Shown piece after piece: positions 35,542-43,500 of a DNA stretch of 60,596 bases; positions within the stretch are counted from its first letter, which is position 1, and each line of letters opens with the position of its first letter. The position numbers and the translations under genes are program-made. The stretch is from an uncultured Eubacterium sp. (lineage in GTDB: Bacteria > Bacillota > Clostridia > Lachnospirales > Lachnospiraceae): the NCBI GenBank assembly GCA_910586225.1, contig CAJUIL010000025.1:1-60596 (forward strand), written 5' to 3'. The notes under the pieces were generated by a model, which was given only the letters and a program-made list of their open reading frames with translations, had not been told where the DNA came from and made no database searches.

Positions 35542-35673
35542 TTAAATCTGACCGATTAAATATTCCTGCTTTCCATTACGCAGGAATATTGGAATCGTGC
35601 CACGTCCTGCATCCACGTCCAGCCATCTGCCGCCGTCATAAACATCTCCTGTTCCAGCATGGGTAGCAACTGG
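35542..35673 (-). pseudogene. C-terminal remnant of a GH31 glycosidase
   Basis: Minus-strand reading from 35673 to the TAA at 35542-35544 gives 43 residues including GDVYDGGRWLDVDAGRGTIP and IFLRNGKQEYLIGQI. This matches the end of GH31 alpha-glucosidase/alpha-xylosidase proteins, where the barrel is followed by a YxGGRWL...IPVFLREG segment. No upstream part survives here. It lies 160 bases before, and opposite to, an intact GH31 gene but is not a copy of it. The stretch also contains a perfect 11-base inverted repeat (35559-35569 / 35580-35590). Confidence 0.7.
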
Positions 35674-35694
35674 TTTTAGCCTTTTGTATGATGC

Positions 35695-35721
35695 TTGACA
35701 AGCGTAGAATTACATGATAAT
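35695..35721 (+). promoter_or_regulatory. Possible promoter for the GH31 gene
   Basis: TTGACA (35695-35700) and GATAAT (35716-35721), spacer 15, which is short. It is the best sigma-A-like match before the gene; the leader would be about 105 bases. Confidence 0.4.
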
Positions 35722-35834
35722 CTGCTTTTAAAATGGAGCAGCGTATAAGGAACTGCACGTAAATCTTTTGCTGGCAGTTTTTCACTTTATGACTGTATCA
35801 ATAAAACACAGAAAAGGCTGGAGGAGATTTCACA

Positions 35835-38234
35835 ATGAAGGAACGATACCAAATGGCGACCCGTCCGCTTGCGCTGGCGGAAAATATGGTGACGGGAGAT
35901 AAGTACAGGATTACCGTGCTGACAGAAGGGCTTATCCGGCTGGAATACAGTGAGGATGGCGTATTTGAGGACAGGGCGACGCAGATGGCTTTTTACAGGG
36001 ATTTTCCAAAAACCTCCTATCGGGTTGTTGAGACGGAGGATGGCATAGAGATACATACCTCTCGGATCCACCTGCAGTATGATCAAAAAGAGTTTGCTGG
36101 TCATGGACTGAGTATACAGGTCGTTGGGGGCTGCAGCAATTATGAAAGCGTCTGGCGTTTTGGAGAGCAGGGCTGCAGCCTTGGAGGTACGGCAAGGACG
36201 CTGGATGGAGCGGACGGCGCAGTCAGCTTGGAAAGCGGGGTAATCTCGCGCAATGGATACGCGGTGCTTGACGACAGCAGATCCCAGATCTTGCTGGACG
36301 ACGGATGGATCGCGCCAAGGAAAAAAGGGATTTGGGATCTGTACTTTTTTGGCTACGGAAATGATTATAAGCAGGCGCTGCGGGATTTTTATTTTTTGTG
36401 CGGAAAAACACCAATGCTGCCGAGGTTTGCGCTTGGTAATTGGTGGAGCCGTTATTATAAATATACCGAACAGACATATATGGAGCTGATGGAGCGGTTT
36501 GACCAGGAAAATCTGCCGTTTACGGTGGCGGTGATCGATATGGACTGGCATTTGGTAGACATAGACCCGCAGTATGGCAGCGGATGGACTGGGTATACAT
36601 GGAACAAGGAGCTGTTTGCGGATCCGGCACGATTTTTGTCGAGGCTACATGAGCGGGGAATGCGTGTGACGCTGAACGTACATCCGGCGGACGGTGTGCG
36701 GGCGCACGAAGAAATGTACGAGCAGATGGCTAAGGCGCTCGGCGTGGATTACAAACAAAAGGACCCAGTATTTTGTGATCTGGCAAGCCAGCAGTATCTA
36801 GATGCTTATTTTAAATACCTGCATCATCCGAAGGAGGATGAAGGCGTGGATTTCTGGTGGATTGACTGGCAGCAGGGAAGCAGCAGTAAGATCGAAGGAC
36901 TGGACCCGCTTTGGATACTCAATCATTTTCATTTTCTGGACAGTAAGCGCGGAGGGAAACGACCGCTGACATTTTCCAGATATGCAGGGCCGGGGAGTCA
37001 TCGTTATCCGATCGGGTTTTCCGGAGATACGATCGTTACATGGGAGTCGCTTGATTTCCAGCCATATTTTACAGCAACAGCGTCTAACATTGGATATGGT
37101 TGGTGGAGCCATGATATCGGCGGCCATATGATGGGGTATAAAAACGATGAAATGACCGCGCGCTGGACGCAGCTGGGAGCGTTCTCGCCTGTGCTGCGGC
37201 TGCATAGTACCAGCAGCGAGTTTAACGCAAAGGAGCCGTGGCGGTACCGTAAGGAAGCGGAGCTGGCGATGGGCGAGGCGCTGCGGGAACGTCACCGGAT
37301 GATCCCTTATTTGTATACGATGAACTATCGCAATTATAACGAGGGGCTTCCGATGATACTGCCGATGTATTACGAGCATCCGCAGGAGGAGGCTGCGTAT
37401 CAGGTGAATAACCAGTTCTATTTTGGCAGCGAACTGCTGGTGGCGCCGGTTACATCGCCGCGGTTAAAGGATCTGAATGTGGCGGAGGTAACAGTCTGGC
37501 TGCCGGAAGGTATCTGGTACGATATTTATACAGGCACGATGTATGAGGGTGGCCGTTTGCTGGCAATGTACCGTGGGTTGGAAAGTATTCCGGTGTTGGC
37601 TAAGGCGGGCGGGATCCTTCCGCTTACCGATGAGATCAAAGCGGTACAGGCGACTGCGAATCCACAGGCTTTACGTATCAAGGTGTTTGCGGGTGCGGAC
37701 GGAAGCTTTTCGCTTTATGAGGATGACAACGAAACGTGCGCGTATGAAGCGGGCGATTGCGTGACGACCTTGATGCATTACAAAGAAGCAGATCAGGCAG
37801 TCTTTACGATTGAACCGGCGCAGGGAAATACAAGCCTGATCCCGCAAAAGCGCTGCTATACGATTGAACTAGCAGGATATAAGCCGCAGGCGGCGGGACA
37901 GGTGCAGGTAAGGATAGATGGTGAGTCAGCTGCGTGTCCTGTAACATATGATGAAAAGAAGATGACTGTGATCGTAGCGGTCCCACAGACGGAAATCTCC
38001 AAACAGATACAGGTGCTATTTGATCCAGCGGATAGGCAGAAAGAAAACCATGTGCTGCAAAGATGCTTTGATTTTTTGAATCAAGCGGAAATCAGCTTTG
38101 GACAAAAGGACAGCCTGTTTGCATTTCTAAAAGAAGGAAAGAGTGTGCCGACGGTACTGGCCCAGTTTCACGCGATGAAGTTGGATGCGCATTTGTATGG
38201 GGCGCTGGCAGAAATACTGACCGCAGTTTCATAA
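35835..38234 (+). CDS. GH31 family alpha-glucosidase
   Basis: 799-residue retaining alpha-glycosidase. No signal peptide, so it acts inside the cell on imported oligosaccharides. N-terminal beta domain (to about 190), then the barrel with nucleophile Asp344 (FWWIDWQQG) and acid/base Asp398 (FSGDT), and LRLHSTSS further on. A DUF5110-like beta domain follows (about 560-640). The C-terminal 70 residues are a separate helical tail. Substrate is likely maltose-, isomaltose- or xylose-linked sugar; it cannot be fixed by eye. The start follows TGGAGGAG. The YbhN-like gene follows closely. Confidence 0.9.
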   Translation: MKERYQMATRPLALAENMVTGDKYRITVLTEGLIRLEYSEDGVFEDRATQMAFYRDFPKTSYRVVETEDGIEIHTSRIHLQYDQKEFAGHGLSIQVVGGCSNYESVWRFGEQGCSLGGTARTLDGADGAVSLESGVISRNGYAVLDDSRSQILLDDGWIAPRKKGIWDLYFFGYGNDYKQALRDFYFLCGKTPMLPRFALGNWWSRYYKYTEQTYMELMERFDQENLPFTVAVIDMDWHLVDIDPQYGSGWTGYTWNKELFADPARFLSRLHERGMRVTLNVHPADGVRAHEEMYEQMAKALGVDYKQKDPVFCDLASQQYLDAYFKYLHHPKEDEGVDFWWIDWQQGSSSKIEGLDPLWILNHFHFLDSKRGGKRPLTFSRYAGPGSHRYPIGFSGDTIVTWESLDFQPYFTATASNIGYGWWSHDIGGHMMGYKNDEMTARWTQLGAFSPVLRLHSTSSEFNAKEPWRYRKEAELAMGEALRERHRMIPYLYTMNYRNYNEGLPMILPMYYEHPQEEAAYQVNNQFYFGSELLVAPVTSPRLKDLNVAEVTVWLPEGIWYDIYTGTMYEGGRLLAMYRGLESIPVLAKAGGILPLTDEIKAVQATANPQALRIKVFAGADGSFSLYEDDNETCAYEAGDCVTTLMHYKEADQAVFTIEPAQGNTSLIPQKRCYTIELAGYKPQAAGQVQVRIDGESAACPVTYDEKKMTVIVAVPQTEISKQIQVLFDPADRQKENHVLQRCFDFLNQAEISFGQKDSLFAFLKEGKSVPTVLAQFHAMKLDAHLYGALAEILTAVS

Positions 38235-38268
38235 ACCGTTTGACCACATCGGGGAGGAGATGTTTGTA

Positions 38269-39294
38269 ATGAATGCCAGTCGGAAAAACCAGCTGAGCTA
38301 TTTGCTTTTTGTACTGCTTGCGGTGCTTGCCTTTTATACGGTGTTTCAGGATAACGATATGGGAATGGTGGCGGCTTCCTTAAAAAAAATGCGGTTGTCT
38401 TATGTACTTGCAGCGGCGGTAGCAGCGCTCGTATTTACGATGTTGGAGGGCGTTATGATCTGGTATTTGCTGCGTGGCCTGCAGGGCAGGGCCAAGTTCT
38501 GGGATTGTATCCGCTATTCCTTTGTCGGCTTTTTATATTCGGGTATTACGCCGTCCGCAACCGGAGGCCAGCCGATGCAGCTGTATCATATGAAACGGGA
38601 TGGCAACGACTTGTCCGCCAGTACGGTTGTGCTGATGACAGTAGCGCTGGTTTATAAGCTGGTTTTGGTGCTGATGGGAGCGGCGATGGTATTGCTTGGG
38701 TTTTCGGTGCTAGAGGAAAACCTAGGAAGCTACCTGCACTTGTTTTACCTGGGGATGTTTTTGAATACAGCGCTTGTTGCAGCGCTGCTTGTCGTAATGG
38801 TGTTTCCAGGTTTTGCCAGTTGGATGATCTTTGCGGTAGAAGGCTTGCTGATCTGGATGCGGATATTAAAAAAATCGAAGCTTCGAACCGATACGATCCA
38901 TCGTTTTATAAAGAGCTACCAGAATGCCGTGCAGTTTTTGCTCCGGAACAAAAAGCAGGTAGCAGTTGTACTGCTTGCGACATTTGGCCAGCGGTGTCTG
39001 GTGTTTATTCTGCCGTATATCGTATACCGCGGATTCGGGCTGGAGGGCACCAGTGCGCTGACGATACTGATGATACAAATGTCGATCTATCTGGCGGTAG
39101 ATATGCTGCCCTTGCCGGGGGCGCAGGGGATTACCGAGCTGATGTATAAAAGGGCGTTTCGGGATGTGTTTACGGCTAGGTATGTAGTGCCTTCGATGTG
39201 CGTGACGCGGGGGATCAGTTTTTATTTTTTGCTTATTTTCAGTATTGCGGTTTGTGTGGTGCATCATGTGCGGTTTCGGATGAGCAGAGCTTAG
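38269..39294 (+). CDS. YbhN/MprF-type integral membrane protein
   Basis: 341-residue polytopic protein of the lysylphosphatidylglycerol synthase transmembrane family (UPF0104), with about eight hydrophobic helices and the family signature GFLYSGITPSATGGQPMQLY. Members are flippase-like; the substrate is unknown here, and there is no aminoacyl-transferase domain as in full MprF. The ATG at 38269 is correctly spaced from GGGGAGGAG, while an upstream ATG at 38260 is too close. It is 34 bases after the GH31 gene and may be co-transcribed with it. Confidence 0.85.
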   Translation: MNASRKNQLSYLLFVLLAVLAFYTVFQDNDMGMVAASLKKMRLSYVLAAAVAALVFTMLEGVMIWYLLRGLQGRAKFWDCIRYSFVGFLYSGITPSATGGQPMQLYHMKRDGNDLSASTVVLMTVALVYKLVLVLMGAAMVLLGFSVLEENLGSYLHLFYLGMFLNTALVAALLVVMVFPGFASWMIFAVEGLLIWMRILKKSKLRTDTIHRFIKSYQNAVQFLLRNKKQVAVVLLATFGQRCLVFILPYIVYRGFGLEGTSALTILMIQMSIYLAVDMLPLPGAQGITELMYKRAFRDVFTARYVVPSMCVTRGISFYFLLIFSIAVCVVHHVRFRMSRA

Positions 39295-39324
39295 AGGAAT
39301 GATCATCAAATCAGGAGGGAAAGG

Positions 39325-40263
39325 ATGGCAACAGAAAACAGAACAGAGTTTGACGACGTAGTAAAAAAAATAACACAAAATTATATTTCCGACGAGGTGT
39401 TTGTCACAAAGGAGAACCGCCGGCTGCCGGGCAGGAGCAATATTATTATTTTGATCAAACGGCTGAGATCGCTGATGTTTCCCGGTTATTTTGAGGAAAA
39501 GAATTTTGAGTATACGGATGCGCGCTATTTTGCGGGCAATACGTTAAACAGTATCCGCCGGGAGCTGCGGCAGCAGGTGGAGATTGCGCTGCTGTATACG
39601 AATGAGAGCAGTACGAGAGAGCAGATTTCTGAGGAAGCGGACGAAACGGCGCGGTACTTTATCGGCAGGCTGGCGGATATCCAGAATATGCTGTTAAAGG
39701 ATGTGCAGGCGGGCTTTGACGGGGATCCGGCTGCAAAGAGCAGGCAAGAGATCATTTCCTCTTATCCGGGCGTATTCGCGATTTTTGTATACCGGATGGC
39801 GCATGAGCTGTATGTCCGCCATGTTCCATTTATTCCGCGCATTATGTCAGAATATGCGCATAGCCGTACGGGGATCGATATTAATCCGGGAGCTGCGATC
39901 GGGGAATATTTCTTTATTGACCATGGAACCGGTGTTGTGATCGGGGAAACGACGCAGATTGGGGACAATGTCAAGTTGTATCAGGGTGTGACGCTCGGAG
40001 CGCTGTCGACGAGGAAGGGGCAGCTGCTTGCGGACGTCAAGCGGCATCCTACCATCGAAAATAATGTGACGATTTATTCCGGCGCGACGATTTTGGGCGG
40101 TGAAACTGTGATCGGAGCAAATTCGATTATTGGCGGCAATACGTTTATTACAGAATCGGTACCGGCGTATACAAAAGTATCGCTAAAGGCGCCGGAAATG
40201 GTATTTCAGGCCGATCCGCCAAAAAATGACGAAGAAGAATGGGTATGGGACTGGGTTATTTGA
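39325..40263 (+). CDS. cysE: Serine O-acetyltransferase
   Basis: 312-residue acetyltransferase making O-acetylserine, the cysteine precursor. Helical N-terminal half, then the left-handed beta-helix with hexapeptide repeats: HSRTGIDINPGAAIGEYFFI, DHGTGVVIGETTQIGDNVKL and GATILGGETVIGANSIIGG. The catalytic His is in IDHGTG. It is longer at the N-terminus than CysE of Bacillus and resembles the plant/EpsC-like long form. Start follows AGGAGGGAAAGG. No cysteine synthase gene is nearby. Confidence 0.9.
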   Translation: MATENRTEFDDVVKKITQNYISDEVFVTKENRRLPGRSNIIILIKRLRSLMFPGYFEEKNFEYTDARYFAGNTLNSIRRELRQQVEIALLYTNESSTREQISEEADETARYFIGRLADIQNMLLKDVQAGFDGDPAAKSRQEIISSYPGVFAIFVYRMAHELYVRHVPFIPRIMSEYAHSRTGIDINPGAAIGEYFFIDHGTGVVIGETTQIGDNVKLYQGVTLGALSTRKGQLLADVKRHPTIENNVTIYSGATILGGETVIGANSIIGGNTFITESVPAYTKVSLKAPEMVFQADPPKNDEEEWVWDWVI

Positions 40264-40417
40264 TGCATCTGATAAAATGCGGTTCGATTCGGGACACCGG
40301 AGCTATGTGAAAGTACGGGTAAATGGATCATGAGCAGCCGAATGCTAGGTAATTGCATATAACTGCACAGCAACTTGATTTATGTATTTTCACTGACGGT
40401 TTGCAAAGAAGCGGGTA

Positions 40418-41212
40418 TTATGCGCTTTCACTGACAGTTACGACACAGCTTGTCTTAATGCCGTCCTCACGGGCATAAACATATGCCCGTCCTTTTTTCA
40501 GTGCGGTAATATTGCCGTTTTGGTCGACAGAAAGCACATTGCTGTTACTGGTGCTCCATTCCGGGGTGTTACCGGATGAGACAGAAGCGGAAAGCGTGCG
40601 TGTTTCATTGACGTTCATAGCAAGCGTGGAGGCGGAAAGCTTGATGACAGGCTGCCTGACAGTGACTGTGCATACCTTGGATACGCCGTCTACAGTGGCG
40701 GTTATTTTGGCGGTGCCGTGCTTGACCGCGGTTACTACGCCGTTTTCGTCTACGGTAGCTACGCTGCTTTTACTTGATTTCCATACGGGCGTGTGGCCGG
40801 TGGATACTGACGCGGTGAGCTGGCGTTCACCCAGCCGATAGAGCGAAATGCTGGTAGGCCGTATCGTCAGTGAGGTTTTCTTTACTGTGATCTTACAAGA
40901 GGCTTCAGCGTTCTTGATCTTTGCCGTAATCTTGCAGGTTCCGGCTTTTTTTGCTGTGATAAGCCCGTATGTATTTACGGAAGCGATCGAGGAGGAGCTG
41001 CTTTTGAATGTGGGCAGCTTTCCGTTGGAGGCGACTGCGATCAGGCCAAATTCTTCGCCGATCGCCATCGTTTTTGCGTATTTGGTGAGTACGATTACAG
41101 GCGGCAGCTGCAAAGAAGCCGCGCTGACTGTTATCCGGGTTAATGGGGAGAACAGAAACAGAATCGTTAACAATACGATGGATAATATAGAATATTTGGA
41201 TTTGCGTGTCAT
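40418..41212 (-). CDS. Secreted Ig-like (BIG2) domain protein
   Basis: 264 residues with a signal peptide (basic start, LSIVLLTILFLFSPLTRITVSA, cleavage near Ala-Ala at about 32) and three bacterial Ig-like domains. Each has the BIG2 pattern of WKSSKSSVATVDENGVVTAV or ATYWS-type turns followed by KKGTAKITA-like strands. No sortase motif or enzyme domain, so it is probably a small secreted or loosely bound surface protein. The start at 41212 is set by AAGGAGG on the minus strand (41219-41226); an open frame reaching 41389 is rejected. It is one of only two intact minus-strand genes in the window. Confidence 0.85.
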   Translation of the reverse strand: MTRKSKYSILSIVLLTILFLFSPLTRITVSAASLQLPPVIVLTKYAKTMAIGEEFGLIAVASNGKLPTFKSSSSSIASVNTYGLITAKKAGTCKITAKIKNAEASCKITVKKTSLTIRPTSISLYRLGERQLTASVSTGHTPVWKSSKSSVATVDENGVVTAVKHGTAKITATVDGVSKVCTVTVRQPVIKLSASTLAMNVNETRTLSASVSSGNTPEWSTSNSNVLSVDQNGNITALKKGRAYVYAREDGIKTSCVVTVSESA

Positions 41213-41428
41213 AGGTGGTACCTCCTTGTCATCATGGACTTTCACAGAGGTATCCGGCACGCCGAATCGATAGGGCAATGGTAGCATGAAAAAAGACGGA
41301 TGTAAATAGATATAATACACAAAGATTTTTTGGGGGAATTTGTAAAAAAACGTGCAAAGTCTTGCTGCTGGCGGGCAGCAGGATGTCAATGGTAATTATT
41401 TGCATCCAAAGAATATCGCAAAAATATA

Positions 41429-41457
41429 TTGTCATTTTGCCTGAAATAACCTATAAT
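41429..41457 (+). promoter_or_regulatory. Sigma-A promoter for the DUF308 gene set
   Basis: TTGTCA (41429-41434), 17-base spacer, TATAAT (41452-41457). It drives the DUF308 gene and probably the following small genes and tetR. The rest of the 302-base gap between the divergent genes holds a CTGCTG/CAGCAG hairpin (about 41366-41382) and nothing else I can name. Confidence 0.8.
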
Positions 41458-41514
41458 GACCAGATATAAGCAATGTTTTAACGGGCAGATGCAAGGAAAA
41501 GGAGATGGATTTTT

Positions 41515-42096
41515 ATGAAGGAACTGTTTAAAAAGCTTCGGATCGCAGCTTATTTGTCCGCGGTATTGACGATTGCGCTGGGCGGAGTGCTGATCGCGTG
41601 GCCGATGGAGGTCACTGGCCTGATCTGCCGGATACTGGGCGCGCTGCTTGTAGTAATGGGTGCGGTTTATATATTTGGATATGTGATGGAAGGCAGGGGA
41701 ATATTGGCGATTACAGGCGGCTTGTTGTTTTTGCTGCTTGGAGTTTGGATTTTTATTACGCCGGAGTCGATTGCAACGCTTGTACCAATCGTGATCGGTG
41801 TGGTTTTACTCGTGCACAGCCTGCGGGATTTCCAGATGGCTTCAGAGGCGAAGAAAAACGGCAGCGATCGGTGGATGATGTTATTTTTACTGGCGCTTTT
41901 GAACTGTGTGTTTGGCGTGGTCTGTATCTGTGATTCCTTCGGCGTAGTTTCTGTGGCGGTACGGATGCTTGGAATTGCGCTTGTTTACGACGGGATATCG
42001 AATATGTTCATCGTATACCATACGGTGAGCGCGATCCGGTGTGCGGCGGAAAAGCTTGTGCCGATCGATGTGGAGGCGCATGAGGTAGACGAGTGA
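41515..42096 (+). CDS. DUF308/HdeD-family membrane protein
   Basis: 193-residue integral membrane protein with about six hydrophobic helices in pairs, as in HdeD/DUF308 proteins (GGVLIAWPMEVTGLICRILG and GGLLFLLLGVWIFITPESIA repeats). E. coli HdeD is linked to acid resistance, but most relatives have no known role. The start follows AAAAGGAG. Its stop codon overlaps the next start (TGATG). Confidence 0.8.
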   Translation: MKELFKKLRIAAYLSAVLTIALGGVLIAWPMEVTGLICRILGALLVVMGAVYIFGYVMEGRGILAITGGLLFLLLGVWIFITPESIATLVPIVIGVVLLVHSLRDFQMASEAKKNGSDRWMMLFLLALLNCVFGVVCICDSFGVVSVAVRMLGIALVYDGISNMFIVYHTVSAIRCAAEKLVPIDVEAHEVDE

Positions 42097-42338
42097 TGGC
42101 AAAGCGCAGGATGGAATTTAAAATGGAGCGTACCGGGCTGCTCAGGGAGGGCGAGGTACTTCCGGTGACAGAAGGGAAGCTGCCGGATTCTTATTATTAT
42201 ACGCTTGGCAATGCGTATGCGATGTCAGCGAATTATACGTTTCGTGAGCGGCTAAGATCTACGGAAGGAACGGTGCTGGAGGTGAAGGAGACGCCGAAGG
42301 GCTTTTTTGTTACAGTGGAGTTTGACGAAGAGGAATGA
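42096..42338 (+). CDS. Small hypothetical protein
   Basis: 80 residues, mixed charge, no membrane segment: basic start (MAKRRMEFKMERTG), a central LPDSYYYTLGNAYAMSANYT segment and an acidic end (VEFDEEE). Family not recognised. The ATG at 42096 overlaps the stop of the DUF308 gene by one base, so the two are translationally coupled. Likely cytosolic, part of a four-gene unit ending with tetR. Confidence 0.65.
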   Translation: MAKRRMEFKMERTGLLREGEVLPVTEGKLPDSYYYTLGNAYAMSANYTFRERLRSTEGTVLEVKETPKGFFVTVEFDEEE

Positions 42339-42354
42339 TAAGGGAGGGGATTGT

Positions 42355-42711
42355 ATGGCAGCATTTTTAGACAACGGGATATTGGATATTTTAAATGTCC
42401 AGTACCGTTTGGAAAATGGATTTGTAGTGAACGGGCAGCGGCTTGTACCGCAGGCGTTTATTGTGAGCGTGGATGAGCCGGAAAAAAGCGGCGCGGGAAC
42501 GATCGTGTTTGAAAAGGTGCACGCGCTTACAATGATTGGAAAAAAAACCTGGCTGATGGGAAAAGAGGATCTGGAGATCAGCGGTATTTATGACAATACG
42601 TGGGTTTGCCGTGTAGAACAGACCCGTAAGCTCATCTGCTGGCGTGAGGGGACGCAGGAGATGATCCCTGTGCCGGAGGATTTGTGGAACAATAAGCTGG
42701 AGGAAAAATAA
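42355..42711 (+). CDS. Hypothetical protein
   Basis: 118 residues, predicted soluble, beta-rich by appearance (FVVNGQRLVPQAFIVSVDEP, KTWLMGKEDLEISGIYDNTW). Family not recognised. The ATG at 42355 follows AAGGGAGGGG, and the gene ends 3 bases before tetR. Linkage to DUF308 and tetR suggests a shared function. Confidence 0.65.
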   Translation: MAAFLDNGILDILNVQYRLENGFVVNGQRLVPQAFIVSVDEPEKSGAGTIVFEKVHALTMIGKKTWLMGKEDLEISGIYDNTWVCRVEQTRKLICWREGTQEMIPVPEDLWNNKLEEK

Positions 42712-42714
42712 TTC

Positions 42715-43281
42715 ATGGCCAATCAGGGAAAGCGGGAGATTGACCAGCTGCTTGCGGATAGCTTTAAGGAGCTGGCGTGTCAGTATCCGATTGAAAAGAT
42801 TACGATAAAAGAGATTACAGATCGGGCGGGTGTGATCCGTACGACATTTTACAATCATTTTCAGGACAAATACGAGCTGCTGGAATGGATCATCAACCAC
42901 GATCTGATCGAACCGATCAAGCCGTTTGTACGCAGCGGACTGACGACGCAGGCAATGACCTTTTTGTTTCTCAATGTTGAGAAGGAAAAGGAATTTTATA
43001 CGAAGGTCAGTAGGCTGGAGGGACAAAATTCCTTTTACAGTATCTCGCAGAACTGCCTGCAGAGCCTTTTAGAGGAGGTATGCGGGGAGCACAGCGAACG
43101 TAAGCAGCCCAAATATGAATGGTTAACGCCTGGGCGTTTGGCGCAGTACTACGGACAGTCTATGGTGTTTATTATCATTGAGTGGATACAGAGCGGCATG
43201 ACGATCTGCGCGGAGGATCTGGCGGAGCTGTACCAGTATGTCATGAGCCATTCGCTGGAGGATGCGCTGAAGGATTTATAG
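42715..43281 (+). CDS. TetR/AcrR-family transcriptional regulator
   Basis: 188-residue repressor type protein: N-terminal HTH (IEKITIKEITDRAGVIRTTF, YNHFQDKYELL) and a C-terminal ligand domain ending in EWIQSGMTICAEDLAELYQY, similar to the DhaS/TetR_C_8 group. It sits upstream of an MMPL exporter gene and probably controls it and possibly its own operon. Two perfect 10-base palindromes lie between its terminator and the exporter. It begins 4 bases after the preceding gene. Confidence 0.88.
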   Translation: MANQGKREIDQLLADSFKELACQYPIEKITIKEITDRAGVIRTTFYNHFQDKYELLEWIINHDLIEPIKPFVRSGLTTQAMTFLFLNVEKEKEFYTKVSRLEGQNSFYSISQNCLQSLLEEVCGEHSERKQPKYEWLTPGRLAQYYGQSMVFIIIEWIQSGMTICAEDLAELYQYVMSHSLEDALKDL

Positions 43282-43364
43282 ACCCAAGCATTACATATAC
43301 AATTTCATCGATTTGTACACCATTTTTTACACGAAACAGAAAATGTAAAGAAATGGCTACGTTT

Positions 43365-43401
43365 AAAAAAGATTGAATATTTTCATATTCAATCTTTTTT
43401 T
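43365..43401 (+). terminator. Strong terminator after tetR
   Basis: AAAAAAGATTGAATAT pairs perfectly with ATATTCAATC plus T-run (43385-43401) around TTTC. It closes the DUF308-tetR unit. Confidence 0.9.
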
Positions 43402-43415
43402 GTATACTTCTATTT

Positions 43416-43442
43416 GCACCGGTGCTTAGGAATTGCCGGCAA
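43416..43442. promoter_or_regulatory. Paired palindromes before the MMPL gene, candidate TetR operators
   Basis: GCACCGGTGC (43416-43425) and TTGCCGGCAA (43433-43442) are perfect 10-base palindromes with centres 17 bases apart, sitting between the tetR terminator and the exporter start. No clear sigma-A promoter is visible around them. TetR binding is inference. Confidence 0.45.
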
Positions 43443-43500
43443 ATAAGCCGCTGGCGGTTCCGGTTGAAACATGAAACTGAAATAGAATGAAAAGAAAGAG

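Noticed and set aside
40512..41273. Two plus-strand open frames across the Ig-like gene
   Set aside because: They are antisense to a protein with signal peptide, three BIG2 domains and a good ribosome site on the minus strand.
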